Assembly (NCBI RefSeq): GCF_013363995.1
Contig: NZ_JABWGO010000001.1
Location: forward strand, 1,497,222 to 1,561,221
Direction: 5' to 3'
DNA length: 64,000 nucleotides
DNA from: Nonomuraea rhodomycinica
GTDB taxonomy: Bacteria > Actinomycetota > Actinomycetes > Streptosporangiales > Streptosporangiaceae
Below are positions 36,987-45,234 of this stretch, piece after piece. Below the pieces are notes generated by a model that ran no database searches, was not told the DNA's origin, and saw only the letters and a program-made list of their open reading frames with translations. The position numbers and the translations under genes are program-made. Numbering within the stretch: the stretch's first letter is position 1; each line of letters starts with the position of its first letter.

Positions 36987-38501
36987 TCAGAGCCGCCAGT
37001 CCCCCAGGAAGTCGGGCAGGGGGCCGGAGGCCGGCACCTCGCCCCGGGCCTGGGCCTGCCTGAGCTCGGCCATGACCTCCCTGATCTGGGCGCGGCCCTG
37101 GTCCTCGCGGCCCCGCTCGAAGCTCTTGGCCGCCTTCCTGATCTGCTTGACGGTCTTGTCGGCCAGGCGCGGGTTCATGTCGCCGACGGCCCGCTGGGCC
37201 GTCACGGAGTTCTCGAACGCCCACACCCACGCCGACCACCCGCCCGGCGGGACGGCGCCGCTGCTCAGCGTGGCCTTGGGCTGGGCGGTCTCCTGGAGGG
37301 AGCTGGGCCCGGCCGACGGGGTGAGGACCTGAGGGGTGCTCGACGGGGGCGTGGCCGGCGCGAAGGTGGGGAACTCGGGGGTCTCCAGCGTGGCGGCCGG
37401 GGTCGGGGTGGGGGCGGCGGTGGGCGTCTCCTTGGAGCCGCCCCACACCACGAACGCGACGGTGACGGCCGCGATCACCGCGAGCGCGACGCCGAGCTGC
37501 ACGAAGAGCTTGCGGTTGGAGGCGGGCTCGCGGCCGTCGGGCGGGAGGGCGTCGTAGACGGCGGTGTCGCCGGCCCGCGGCGGCTGGTGCGCTCCCCCGC
37601 CGGGCGGCGCGGGGAGCGGGCCGGCCGCGTGCGGGGCCGCGCCGTGCGGGGCGGTCACCGGGCCGCCCGGAGGCGCGCCGTGGGACGCCGCGGACTCGGC
37701 GGCGGACTGCGCGCCGGGCGGGGGCGTCTGGGGACGGGGGCGGGCGATGGCCGCCAGCGCCCGCCGCACCGGTTCGCCGCCGGAGGGCCGGGCGGCGGGG
37801 TCGGCGGCGAGCATCGAGAGCACGAGCCGGTCGAGCTCGGCGGGCACCTCGGCCCGGTGGCGGCTCGGCGGCGCCGGCTCGGCGACGCGCCCCTCCTCCG
37901 GGGCGTCCTCGAACGGCGGGCGTCCGCACAGCAGCTCGTAGCACACGCAGCCCAGGGCGTACAGGTCCGAGGCGGCCTCGGCCGGGCGGCCCGCGGCCTG
38001 CTCGGGAGCGGTGTACCGGGTCGGCGGGACGGCGATCCCCGCCACCCCGAACCCGACGACCTTGAGCACCCCGCTGCCGGCCCGGCGGAAGCTGCCCGGG
38101 CCGACCTGCCCGTGGACCACGCCGACGCGGTGGGCGGCGTCCAGCCCGGCGGCGGCCTGCCCGACGAGGTCGCACGCCTCCGTCACGGGCAGCGGCCCGC
38201 GCGTGGCCAGCTCCTCGCCCAGGCTCTCACCGCCGAGGAACTCCGTCACGAGGTACGGCGTGCCGTCCTCGTCGCCCACGTCGAGCACCATGGCCACGTT
38301 GGGGTGGATGACCCGGGCCACGGCCTCGGCGTGCCGCTGGAGCACCTCCCGGGTGGCGGCTCCGGACCGGAGCAGTTTCACCGCCACGGTCCAGTCGGCA
38401 CGCGTGTCGTACCCCCGCCACACCTCTCCCATCGGCCCGTTGCCGATGCGCTCGTCGAGCCGGTACCGGCCAGCGACCATGGACGGCGCTTCGTCCGACA
38501 T
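36987..38501 (-). CDS. Membrane-anchored serine/threonine pseudokinase
   Basis: The 504-aa product has an N-terminal kinase-like domain (about residues 12-265), a Pro/Ala-rich juxtamembrane linker, one membrane segment (about 332-352, LGVALAVIAAVTVAFVVW) and an outer Thr/Pro-rich stalk followed by a small helical domain. The Gly loop IGNGPMGEVW and the VAVK lysine (K42) are present. The HRD motif reads HGQ (VVHGQVGPGSF, about 130-132) and DFG reads GFG (VVGFGVAG, about 150-152). Both catalytic aspartates are therefore missing; phosphotransfer is unlikely and a scaffold or sensor role is inferred. ATG 38501 (MSDEAPSMVAGRYRLDERIG) follows GGCGGGG. Confidence 0.9.
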   Translation of the reverse strand: MSDEAPSMVAGRYRLDERIGNGPMGEVWRGYDTRADWTVAVKLLRSGAATREVLQRHAEAVARVIHPNVAMVLDVGDEDGTPYLVTEFLGGESLGEELATRGPLPVTEACDLVGQAAAGLDAAHRVGVVHGQVGPGSFRRAGSGVLKVVGFGVAGIAVPPTRYTAPEQAAGRPAEAASDLYALGCVCYELLCGRPPFEDAPEEGRVAEPAPPSRHRAEVPAELDRLVLSMLAADPAARPSGGEPVRRALAAIARPRPQTPPPGAQSAAESAASHGAPPGGPVTAPHGAAPHAAGPLPAPPGGGAHQPPRAGDTAVYDALPPDGREPASNRKLFVQLGVALAVIAAVTVAFVVWGGSKETPTAAPTPTPAATLETPEFPTFAPATPPSSTPQVLTPSAGPSSLQETAQPKATLSSGAVPPGGWSAWVWAFENSVTAQRAVGDMNPRLADKTVKQIRKAAKSFERGREDQGRAQIREVMAELRQAQARGEVPASGPLPDFLGDWRL

Positions 38502-38601
38502 ATCCCCGCCAATAACTCCAGAAACGGCATTTTCGACCAACCATAGGGCCCCAGCCGTCCTCCGAGGTCCCGATTGCGAGGCGCGCCGCCGTGAGAGGCG
38601 G

Positions 38602-39855
38602 TCAAGGGCTGGTGAGCCGGGGGCTCCTGCGGGCGAAGGCGGGGGCGTGCTCCGGCCGGGGACCGAAGCCGACGAACCGGGCCGGGATCGCGCGCAGCCA
38701 GGGGAAGGCGCGCAGGAGGAGGAGCAGGGACCTGGGCGGGCCGGGCCTCCTGCCCGTGGCCCCCATGTCGAACATGGCGCGCTGGAGCAGCCGCTGGGCG
38801 CCCTGGACGATCACGGTGGGCGGCTGCCTGCGCCGCTGCACGGCCGCCAGGTCGGCGACGGTGACGGCGTGCCGCCGCAGGGGCCCGGCGAGCAGGGCGG
38901 CGGCGGCCACGGCGTCCTGGATGGCCAGGTTGATGCCCACGCCCCCGGCGGGCGACATGGCGTGCGCGGCGTCGCCGATGAGCAGCAGGCCGTCGCGGTA
39001 CCAGCGCCGGAGCCGGTTGAGCTTGACGTCGAGCACGTGGACGTCGTCCATGCTCGCGAGCTGGTCCACCCGGTCGGCGAAGTCGGGGCGCAGCCGGACG
39101 ATCCGTTCGCGGAAGCGCTCGACGCCCTCCCTGCGCAGCCGCGCGTCGGAGCCCTTCGCGGTGAGGTAGGCCACCTGGTAGTAGTCCGGGCGGGTCAGGC
39201 ACAGCAGCAGCTCGGAACCCCGCGCGACCGGCGTCACGCCGGCCGGGACGCTCCGTTCGGCGGGCGGCCGGGGCAGGCGGAACCACCAGACGTCGAACGG
39301 CACCCGGAACTCCCGGGGCGTCAGCCGCGCCTCCCGGCGCAGCGTGGAGTGCCTGCCGTCGCAGCCCACGGTCAGCTCGGCGCGGATCTCCCCTTCGCGG
39401 CCGTCCTCGGTGCGGTACCGGACGCCGACGACCCGGTCGCCGTCCCTGACCAAGCCGGTGGCCTCCGTCTCCATGCGCAGCGTGAACCCGGGCTCCTCGC
39501 CGGCGGCCTTGGCCAGCAGGTTGAGCAGGTCCCACTGGGGCACCATCGCGATGTGGTCGTAGGGCGCGGGCAGCGTCGCGAAGTCGCCCAGCGTCACCAG
39601 GTCGCCGTCGGGGGTGGGCAGCGAGACGTTGCCCAGGCGGCTCTGCGGCAGGGCGCGGAAGGCCTCGCCGAGGCCGAGCTCGTCCATGAGCCGGATGGTG
39701 GCGGGATGGACGGTGTCACCCCGGAAGTCGCGCAGGAAGTCGCCGTGCTTCTCCAGCACGGTGACCTCGACGCCCGCCCGGGCCAGCAGCAGTCCCAGCA
39801 TCATCCCGGCCGGTCCGCCGCCGCACACCAGGACTCCGGTCTTCTCGACGGTCAT
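38602..39855 (-). CDS. FAD-dependent monooxygenase (PHBH fold)
   Basis: Class A flavoprotein monooxygenase. The 417-aa product has the FAD Rossmann motif VLVCGGGPAGMMLGLLLARAGVEVTVLEK at the N-terminus, the middle motif TVGCDGRHSTLRREA, and DGLLLIGDAAHAMSPAGGVGINLAIQDAVAAA near residue 300, which binds FAD. The substrate is unknown; such enzymes hydroxylate aromatic or polyketide compounds. ATG 39855 has AAGGG upstream. It is divergent from a TetR-type gene, a frequent regulator-target pair. Confidence 0.93.
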   Translation of the reverse strand: MTVEKTGVLVCGGGPAGMMLGLLLARAGVEVTVLEKHGDFLRDFRGDTVHPATIRLMDELGLGEAFRALPQSRLGNVSLPTPDGDLVTLGDFATLPAPYDHIAMVPQWDLLNLLAKAAGEEPGFTLRMETEATGLVRDGDRVVGVRYRTEDGREGEIRAELTVGCDGRHSTLRREARLTPREFRVPFDVWWFRLPRPPAERSVPAGVTPVARGSELLLCLTRPDYYQVAYLTAKGSDARLRREGVERFRERIVRLRPDFADRVDQLASMDDVHVLDVKLNRLRRWYRDGLLLIGDAAHAMSPAGGVGINLAIQDAVAAAALLAGPLRRHAVTVADLAAVQRRRQPPTVIVQGAQRLLQRAMFDMGATGRRPGPPRSLLLLLRAFPWLRAIPARFVGFGPRPEHAPAFARRSPRLTSP

Positions 39856-39882
39856 GACAGTCCCTTCTCCTGCGGGTCGTGC

Positions 39883-39949
39883 CTGAACCTGCATCGGAAT
39901 TCATCATCTGATGAGTACCTATTGGAGACGATACACATATGAGGTTCAG
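39883..39949. promoter_or_regulatory. Divergent operator region with two nested inverted repeats
   Basis: Between the monooxygenase and TetR genes lies a perfect 14-bp repeat TCATCA-TC-TGATGA (39901-39914). It sits inside a wider pair CTGAACCT (39883-39890) and AGGTTCAG (39942-39949). The local DNA is unusually A/T-rich. These are the likely operator and promoter sequences for both genes. Confidence 0.5.
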
Positions 39950-39974
39950 ATAGGAAGCGATACCATCACGGTTC

Positions 39975-40748
39975 ATGGACAGGGCGCTGGTCGAAGCCGC
40001 GCTGGCGGCCGCCGAGCGGCACGGCAGGGACGTCGCCGAGGTGCCGTTGAGCGCGATCGCGGCGGCCGCCGGCATCTCGCGCAGCACCCTGCTGAGGAGG
40101 CTCGGCGGGTCGCGGGCCACGCTGGACGAGGCGGTGCGGGCGGCCGGGGTCGATCCCGGCGGGCGCCCACCGGTCCGGGAGCGGGCCATCGAGGCGGCGG
40201 CCACGCTGGTCGCCCGCGACGGGCTCGGCGCGGTCACCCTCGACGCCGTCGCGGCCGCCGCCCAGTGCTCGCCGACCAGCCTGCACGCGGTCTTCGGCGG
40301 CCGTGACGGCCTGATCGCCGGCGTGTTCGACCGGTACGTCCCCGTCCTCGACCTGGAGGCGCTGGCCGCCCACCCCCCGGAGGGCGTCGAGGACACGGTC
40401 CACGCCGTCTACCGCGCGCTGGCCGAGGCGTTCACCCGGGAGCCCCGGGTGCTGCCGGCCATCTTCGGCGACCTGTTCAGCCGTCCCGACGGCACGGCCG
40501 CCCGGATGCTGAAGGCCGGCCTGCCCCGGATGTTCGACAGCTTCGGCACGCTGTTCACCGCGCAGATCGAGGCCGGCCGGCTGCGGCCGCTCCCCGTGCC
40601 GCTGCTCGTCCAGCTCATGCTCGGCCCGATGGCGGCGCACATGCTGTTCCGCCCCGTGCTCTCGGACGCGCTGGGCGACGCCCTGCCCCCGGTGGAGGAG
40701 GCCGCGCGCGCGTTCGCCGAGGCGTTCCTTCGCGCCGCCGCCCCCTGA
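39975..40748 (+). CDS. TetR family regulator with two N-terminal HTH domains
   Basis: The 257-aa product contains two successive TetR-like DNA-binding modules: residues about 1-57 with HTH VPLSAIAAAAGISRSTLLRRLGG (24-46), and about 66-121 with HTH VTLDAVAAAAQCSPTSLHAVFGG (87-109). A normal ligand-binding C-terminal domain follows. A standard TetR has one HTH and about 200 aa. It likely represses the divergent flavin monooxygenase gene. The start is ATG 39975 (MDRALVEAAL); the ribosome site is poor. Confidence 0.9.
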   Translation: MDRALVEAALAAAERHGRDVAEVPLSAIAAAAGISRSTLLRRLGGSRATLDEAVRAAGVDPGGRPPVRERAIEAAATLVARDGLGAVTLDAVAAAAQCSPTSLHAVFGGRDGLIAGVFDRYVPVLDLEALAAHPPEGVEDTVHAVYRALAEAFTREPRVLPAIFGDLFSRPDGTAARMLKAGLPRMFDSFGTLFTAQIEAGRLRPLPVPLLVQLMLGPMAAHMLFRPVLSDALGDALPPVEEAARAFAEAFLRAAAP

Positions 40749-40851
40749 GTCCTTCCCCGCGCCGGGCTCCCAGTGATCCACAAGTGACCTCCAAGAGCGC
40801 GGAAACATTCTGAGGGCTGTCCCGGACTTCTCCACGAAAGGAAGGAAGAGG

Positions 40852-41091
40852 ATGAGCCCTCGTCGTCTGGCCGCGGCAGCGCTGATGGCCGGCGGGCTGG
40901 TGGCCGGCGCCATGGCCGGTCCCGCTTCGGCCGCTTCCGCCCAGGCCACCGAGGCCTGGCACCTGATGGGCAGCTACGCGTACTACGGCGACTGCGTGAA
41001 GGCCGGCGTCAACGCCCTGGCGAACGGCGCGGCCCTGGACTTCTCGTGCAAGCCCTCGGGCTCCCGTTACGACTTCTACCTCTACTACTGA
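40852..41091 (+). CDS. Small secreted two-cysteine protein (paralog A)
   Basis: The 79-aa precursor has a clear Sec signal peptide (basic MSPRR, hydrophobic core, AXA-type end near residue 30). The mature peptide of about 49 aa has two cysteines, C48 and C66, probably in a disulfide. A strong ribosome site, GGAAGGAAGAGG, precedes the ATG. It shares spacing with the next gene (W-H-x2-G-x-Y-x5-C-x2-A-G ... C with 18 residues from Cys to Cys). Function unknown; the family looks like the small exported actinobacterial peptides of unknown role. Confidence 0.88.
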   Translation: MSPRRLAAAALMAGGLVAGAMAGPASAASAQATEAWHLMGSYAYYGDCVKAGVNALANGAALDFSCKPSGSRYDFYLYY

Positions 41092-41122
41092 GCACGCCAA
41101 CCGGATGAAGGAGTTCAGCAGA

Positions 41123-41353
41123 ATGAGAATGCGCACGGTGATCGCGACCGCCGCGGCCGGGGCCGCGCTTTCCTTCGGCCTGGCCGCCACGCCCGCGCAC
41201 GCGGAGGGCTGGCACCACTTCGGCTATTACTCGACCCAGCGCAACTGCATCACCGCGGGAGAGGCCCTGCTGGACGCCGGCGACATCGGCGGCTACAGGT
41301 GCGTATCGGTGCCGCCGAAGTGGGACCTGCAGATCTACGTCATCGACGTGTGA
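41123..41353 (+). CDS. Small secreted two-cysteine protein (paralog B)
   Basis: The 76-aa precursor from ATG 41123 follows AAGGAG by 9 bases; an ATG at 41105 would lie before the ribosome site. The signal peptide ends near AHA (residue 27). The mature part of about 49 aa has C42 and C60, at the same 18-residue interval as paralog A. It also shares W30-H-x2-G-x-Y and C-x2-A-G. The remaining residues differ widely. It lies 31 bp downstream of paralog A, probably in one transcript that ends at the strong hairpin. Confidence 0.87.
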   Translation: MRMRTVIATAAAGAALSFGLAATPAHAEGWHHFGYYSTQRNCITAGEALLDAGDIGGYRCVSVPPKWDLQIYVIDV

Positions 41354-41358
41354 TCCGC

Positions 41359-41405
41359 TGACCCCGCCTCGCGCGCGTCCCCGGCACTCGCGCGAGGCGG
41401 GGTCA
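41359..41405. terminator. Bidirectional hairpin terminator
   Basis: A perfect 17-bp stem has arms TGACCCCGCCTCGCGCG (41359-41375) and its exact complement (41389-41405), with a 13-nt loop. It lies between convergent genes and includes the stop codon of the minus-strand membrane protein. Confidence 0.85.
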
Positions 41406-41858
41406 TGAGGCGAGCAGGTCGAAGTGGAAGCCGACCACGAACAGCCCCAGGGACACCCACCGCATGGCGACCGGGAAGTCGGGACGCTGCAGCGTGCAGC
41501 CGAGCCTGAAGGAGAGCATGCCCGCGGCGCCCCCGAGCGTGCTCCCGAGCACGAACTCCACCGGCCAGGGCACCCCGATCGGCTCGGTGACGACGATGAC
41601 GGCTCCCCCCGTGAGGAGACCGACGACGAAGGTCTTCCGGCTGGGCCTGCGCGCCATGAACCTCGCCAGGCGTTCGCCGTAGCGGGACAGCTTCTCGGGG
41701 CCGACGAGATCGACGACGACCGTCGCGCCCGACACGAACGAGAGGATCTTGCCGAAGCGACCCCACCAGATCACCGGCAGACCGAGGAGGTCGTGGCCCA
41801 GCGCCGACCTGCCGTCCAGCCACATGCCCCACGCGTCGAGATAGCTGATGTCCGCCAC
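41403..41858 (-). CDS. Small membrane protein, unknown
   Basis: No family recognised. The 151-aa product has hydrophobic segments at about residues 38-52 (ILSFVSGATVVVDLVG), 76-92 (TFVVGLLTGGAVIVVTE), 96-116 and 131-148. It starts MADISYLDAWGMWLDGRSALGHDLLGLPVIWWGR. The stop lies in the terminator shared with the secreted peptide genes. There is no strong link to its neighbours. Confidence 0.75.
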   Translation of the reverse strand: MADISYLDAWGMWLDGRSALGHDLLGLPVIWWGRFGKILSFVSGATVVVDLVGPEKLSRYGERLARFMARRPSRKTFVVGLLTGGAVIVVTEPIGVPWPVEFVLGSTLGGAAGMLSFRLGCTLQRPDFPVAMRWVSLGLFVVGFHFDLLAS

Positions 41859-41967
41859 GAACGGAGCGTAGAAGCTCCCGGGCCCCCTGCCCAGCCCGAT
41901 CCTTGACGAGGCGGCGGCCGCCGTGGAACGGCTGGTCCCCGGCGGCCGCTTCGAAGTCCTGTGACCA

Positions 41968-42255
41968 CTAGTCGTAGAAGTGGCTGACCCGTACGCGCAG
42001 GGGGCTGTCCCACTCGATGCTGACCCAGGTCTGGATGCCCCCCTGGTAGGGCTGGACGTTGCGGACGGTCATGCGCGCGGCTCCCATCTTGGGAACGTTG
42101 TCGTCGTCCACCTCCACGATCGAGGCGGACACCTGCGAGTCGGGGGTGATCCACGACGCGCCCACGTCGAGGATCATGTCTCCGCATCCGGTGAAGTAGC
42201 CCCAGCTGGCGCGCTCGCCGGGCTGGATGTCGGTCTTGACGATCTGCAGGGTCAT
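41968..42255 (-). CDS. Small cytosolic protein, unknown
   Basis: The 95-aa product from ATG 42255 (MTLQIVKTDIQPGERASWGYFTGCGDMILDVG) follows GAAAGGA by 5 bases, a good ribosome site. It has no signal peptide or membrane segment. The alternating hydrophobic pattern (ASIVEVDDDN, ARMTVRNVQ, WVSIEWDSPLRVRVSHFYD) suggests a small beta-sandwich. No family recognised. Confidence 0.7.
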   Translation of the reverse strand: MTLQIVKTDIQPGERASWGYFTGCGDMILDVGASWITPDSQVSASIVEVDDDNVPKMGAARMTVRNVQPYQGGIQTWVSIEWDSPLRVRVSHFYD

Positions 42256-42384
42256 GGTGTTCCTTTCGATGCCGGGTGTGTCCGCCGCCCGGTGGCCGGG
42301 TTCGGCCTTCCCGGGCCACATCCCCGCAGGCCGGCCACGCCTACCCCGGCGGCACGCCCACCCTCGGCATGACCCGGCAAGACA

Positions 42385-42425
42385 ACGTGAAGGGCGGGAA
42401 GCCCATGGCTTCCCGCCCTTCACGT
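42385..42425 (-). terminator. Hairpin terminator after the symporter gene
   Basis: A perfect 18-bp stem: ACGTGAAGGGCGGGAAGC (42385-42402) pairs with its complement (42408-42425) around CCATG. It lies 11 bases past the stop codon of the dicarboxylate symporter, with few T residues after it. Confidence 0.85.
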
Positions 42426-42436
42426 CGCACCGGACC

Positions 42437-43732
42437 TCAGGCCGCGGCCGGCTCCGGGGCGCCGGCCGGGCGCTCCGGCCGTCGCGCGTCCAGCTCCTGC
42501 GGCGCCGCGTTGAACACCGCCTCGTCCAGGCGGCCCTCCGAGCGGGCCACCAGCACCGGCACGACCATCTGCCCCGTGACGTTGGTCGCGGTGCGGATCA
42601 TGTCGAGGATCGGGTCGATCGCCAGCAGCAGGCCGACGCCCTCCAGCGGCAGGCCGAGCGTGCTCAGCGTCAGCGTGAGCATCACCGTCGCGCCCGTGAG
42701 GCCGGCCGTGGCGGCCGAGCCGACGACCGAGACGAACGCGATCAGCAGGTACTCGCCCACGCCCAGCGGCACGTTGAAGACCTGGGCCACGAAGATGGCG
42801 GCCAGGGCCGGGTAGACCGAGGCGCAGCCGTCCATCTTGGTGGTGGCGCCGAACGGCACCGCGAAGGAGGCGTAGTCGGCGTCCACGCCGTTGCGCTCGA
42901 TGGTGACGCGCTGGGTCAGCGGCAGCGTGCCGACCGACGAACGGGAGACGAAGGCCAGCTCGATGGCGGGCCAGGCGTTGCGGTAGAAGGTCAGCGGGTT
43001 GACCTTGCCCCAGACCGACAGCAGCACCGGGTAGACGGCCAGCAGCACGATGAAGCAGCCGGCGTACACGGCGACGCTGAACTTGGCGAGCGGCGCGAGC
43101 AGCTCCCAGCCGTAGGTGGACACGGCCTTGCCGATGAGGCCGGCGGTGCCGATGGGGGCCAGGCGGATCACCCACCACAGCGCCTTCTGCACCAGCTCCA
43201 GGACGGAGCGGCTGAGCGCGAGGAACGGCTCGGCCTTCTCGCCGACCGCGAGGGCGGCGGCGCCGAGGACGGCCCCGAGGAAGACGATCTGCAGGACGTT
43301 CATCTCGCTGAAGGCGGTGACCACGTTCGTGGGCAGGATGCCGGTGACGAAGTCGAGCCAGGTGCCCGCGCCCTCGGTGTCGACGGCCTTGGCGGCGCCG
43401 GTGTCGAGGGTGACGCCCTGGCCGGGGTTGATCACCAGGCCGAGCGCGATGGCGAAGCCGACGGCCACGGCGGCGGTGGCGAGGAACCACAGCAGCGTCT
43501 TGGTGGCCAGCCGGGCGGCGCCGTTGACGTTGCGCAGGTTCGCCACGCTGACCAGCACGGCGGTGAACACCAGCGGCGGCACGGCGAGCTTGAGGAGCTG
43601 GACGAAGATCTGGCCGACCTTGGTCAGGGTCTCGGCGAGCCAGGCGACGTCCCAGATCTTGGCGGCGAAGCCGAGGGCGACGCCGAGCACGAGGCCCAGC
43701 AGAAGTTGAAGGGAGAAGCTGAATCTCTTCAC
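42437..43732 (-). CDS. Dicarboxylate/amino acid:cation symporter (DAACS)
   Basis: Sodium- or proton-driven uptake of C4-dicarboxylates or acidic amino acids. The 431-aa product from GTG 43732 (MKRFSFSLQLLLGLVLGVALG) has eight hydrophobic segments. SRSSVGTLPLT is the Ser-rich re-entrant hairpin 1. VPFGATTKMDGCASVYPALAAIFVAQ corresponds to the NMDGT ion-binding motif, here KMDGC. GLPLEGVGLLLAIDPILDMIRTATNVTGQM is the substrate-binding segment 8. GGAG lies 9 bases before the start; an earlier start would add a non-family sequence. Confidence 0.94.
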   Translation of the reverse strand: MKRFSFSLQLLLGLVLGVALGFAAKIWDVAWLAETLTKVGQIFVQLLKLAVPPLVFTAVLVSVANLRNVNGAARLATKTLLWFLATAAVAVGFAIALGLVINPGQGVTLDTGAAKAVDTEGAGTWLDFVTGILPTNVVTAFSEMNVLQIVFLGAVLGAAALAVGEKAEPFLALSRSVLELVQKALWWVIRLAPIGTAGLIGKAVSTYGWELLAPLAKFSVAVYAGCFIVLLAVYPVLLSVWGKVNPLTFYRNAWPAIELAFVSRSSVGTLPLTQRVTIERNGVDADYASFAVPFGATTKMDGCASVYPALAAIFVAQVFNVPLGVGEYLLIAFVSVVGSAATAGLTGATVMLTLTLSTLGLPLEGVGLLLAIDPILDMIRTATNVTGQMVVPVLVARSEGRLDEAVFNAAPQELDARRPERPAGAPEPAAA

Positions 43733-44084
43733 GACGGAAGACTCCGGAGGTACGGACGGGCACGGCGGCGCGCGCCTCATGCGGTCAGGGAGGTGGTGCC
43801 CGGGGGTGGCGTGGCACAAGGTGGCACGAGATGCCACAAAGGGGGATCGGCGATCGAGCGCGTCAGAGCGCGATCAGCGACAGAGAGACCCCAGGACCCG
43901 GCACAGGTCGATGTGCAGGCGCTCGACGAGCCGCACGATCACCACAGAAAACCTCACGAGCGTGTTCAACACGCCACCTCCACGGCCGCATTCCCCGGCC
44001 CGCGGTGATCGTCGTCACAGCGGGCCGGGTCCTGGCCGCACACAGCCGGCTCAGCCGCTCAGCGGGCTCAGCCGGTCAGCAGGC
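43733..44084 (-). promoter_or_regulatory. Intergenic region upstream of the symporter gene
   Basis: This gene-free 352 bp holds a perfect inverted repeat GTGGCA-CGAGA-TGCCAC (43821-43837), preceded by a direct copy of its left half, GTGGCACAAG (43811-43820). It may be an operator for the symporter. GGCCCGC/GCGGGCC near 44017-44027 and repeats of GGCTCAGCCG (44041-44090) lie after the oxidoreductase stop and may serve as its terminator. Confidence 0.45.
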
Positions 44085-45125
44085 TCAGCCGGCGATGTCC
44101 TTGATGCGCTCGATGAGCCGCACACGCTCCTCGTGCGTGCGCCCGAGCGGCGCGACGTTGAGCGTCGTCACGCCGGACTCCCGCATCACCTGGACGCGGT
44201 CGCGCACGAAGCCCTCGTCGCCGATCAGCGAGATGTTGCGCAGCAGCTCGTCCGGCACGAGCGCGGCGGCCTCGTCCTTCTTGCCGTCGAGGTACAGCTC
44301 CTGGATCTGCTCGGCCTCCTTCTCGTAACCGTAGCGGCGGGCCAGGTCGTTGTAGAAGTTCTTGCCCTTGGCGCCCATGCCGCCGATGTAGAGGGCCGCC
44401 ATCGGCCGGCCGAACTCCAGCAGCCCGGCCACGTCGTCGCCGATGGCCAGCGACGCCTGGGCGATGACGTCGAGCTCGCCCAGCTCGGGATCGCGCCGGG
44501 CCTTGCCCGCCGCCAGCGCCTCGCCCCACACCGCGCCGGCCTTCTCCGGCAGGTAGAAGATCGGCTCCCAGCCCTCGGCGAGCTCGGCGGCCAGCTGGAC
44601 GTTCTTGGGGCCGATGGCGGCCACGACGATGGGGATGCGCGGGCGCACCGGGTGGTTGATGAGCTTGAGCGGCTTGCCGAGCCCCGTGCCCTGCTCCGGC
44701 GGGAGGGGCAGCGTGTAGTGGCGGCCCTCGTAGCGCACGCGCTCGCGCCGCCACACCTGGCGGCAGATCTCGATGACCTCCCGGGTACGGCCGAGCGGCG
44801 CGGTGTACGGCACCCCGTGGAAGCCCTCGACGACCTGCGGGCCGGAGGCGCCGAGGCCGAGGGTGAACCGCCCGTCGGAGACGTAGTCCATGCCGGCGGC
44901 CGTCATGGCGAGCAGGGTGGGCGTGCGCGAGTAGATCGGCAGGATGCCGGAGGCGATCTCCAGCCGCTCGGTCCGCGCCGCGATGTATCCCATCTGGCTG
45001 ACCGCGTCGAAGCTGTAGGCCTCGGCCACGAAGACGATGTCGAGCCCGGCCTTCTCGTAGTCGGCCAGCTCGGCGACCGTCTCCTTGAAGCCGCCCGAGT
45101 AGTTGAGTGCCATACCGATGCGCAT
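44085..45125 (-). CDS. LLM class F420-dependent oxidoreductase
   Basis: Luciferase-like TIM barrel enzyme expected to use coenzyme F420. The 346-aa product has MRIGMALNYSGGFKETVAELADYEKAGLDIVFVAEAYSFDAVSQMGYIAARTERLEI, RTPTLLAMTAAGMDYVSDGRFTLGLGASGPQVVEGFHG and IPIVVAAIGPKNVQLAAELAEGW, all typical of the F420 branch. The substrate is unknown. It is divergent from the EEP gene across 109 bp, which include GTTGC-GAGG-GCAAC (45156-45169). Confidence 0.93.
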   Translation of the reverse strand: MRIGMALNYSGGFKETVAELADYEKAGLDIVFVAEAYSFDAVSQMGYIAARTERLEIASGILPIYSRTPTLLAMTAAGMDYVSDGRFTLGLGASGPQVVEGFHGVPYTAPLGRTREVIEICRQVWRRERVRYEGRHYTLPLPPEQGTGLGKPLKLINHPVRPRIPIVVAAIGPKNVQLAAELAEGWEPIFYLPEKAGAVWGEALAAGKARRDPELGELDVIAQASLAIGDDVAGLLEFGRPMAALYIGGMGAKGKNFYNDLARRYGYEKEAEQIQELYLDGKKDEAAALVPDELLRNISLIGDEGFVRDRVQVMRESGVTTLNVAPLGRTHEERVRLIERIKDIAG

Positions 45126-45234
45126 TGCCGGGCTCCCGATACCGAATGTTATTCCGTTGCGAGGGCAACAGATTAGCGTGTCCGCGCGCGGCGCGGCGAC
45201 CGGCTAGCCTGGTGCGGATCTCGGAGAGGGGCCG

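Noticed and set aside
42227..44008. Plus-strand frame spanning the symporter region
   Set aside because: Antisense to a complete DAACS transporter; no domain seen.
44041..44095. Repeated GGCTCAGCCG as an attachment site
   Set aside because: No integrase, tRNA or mobile element nearby; more likely a terminator-like repeat after the oxidoreductase gene.
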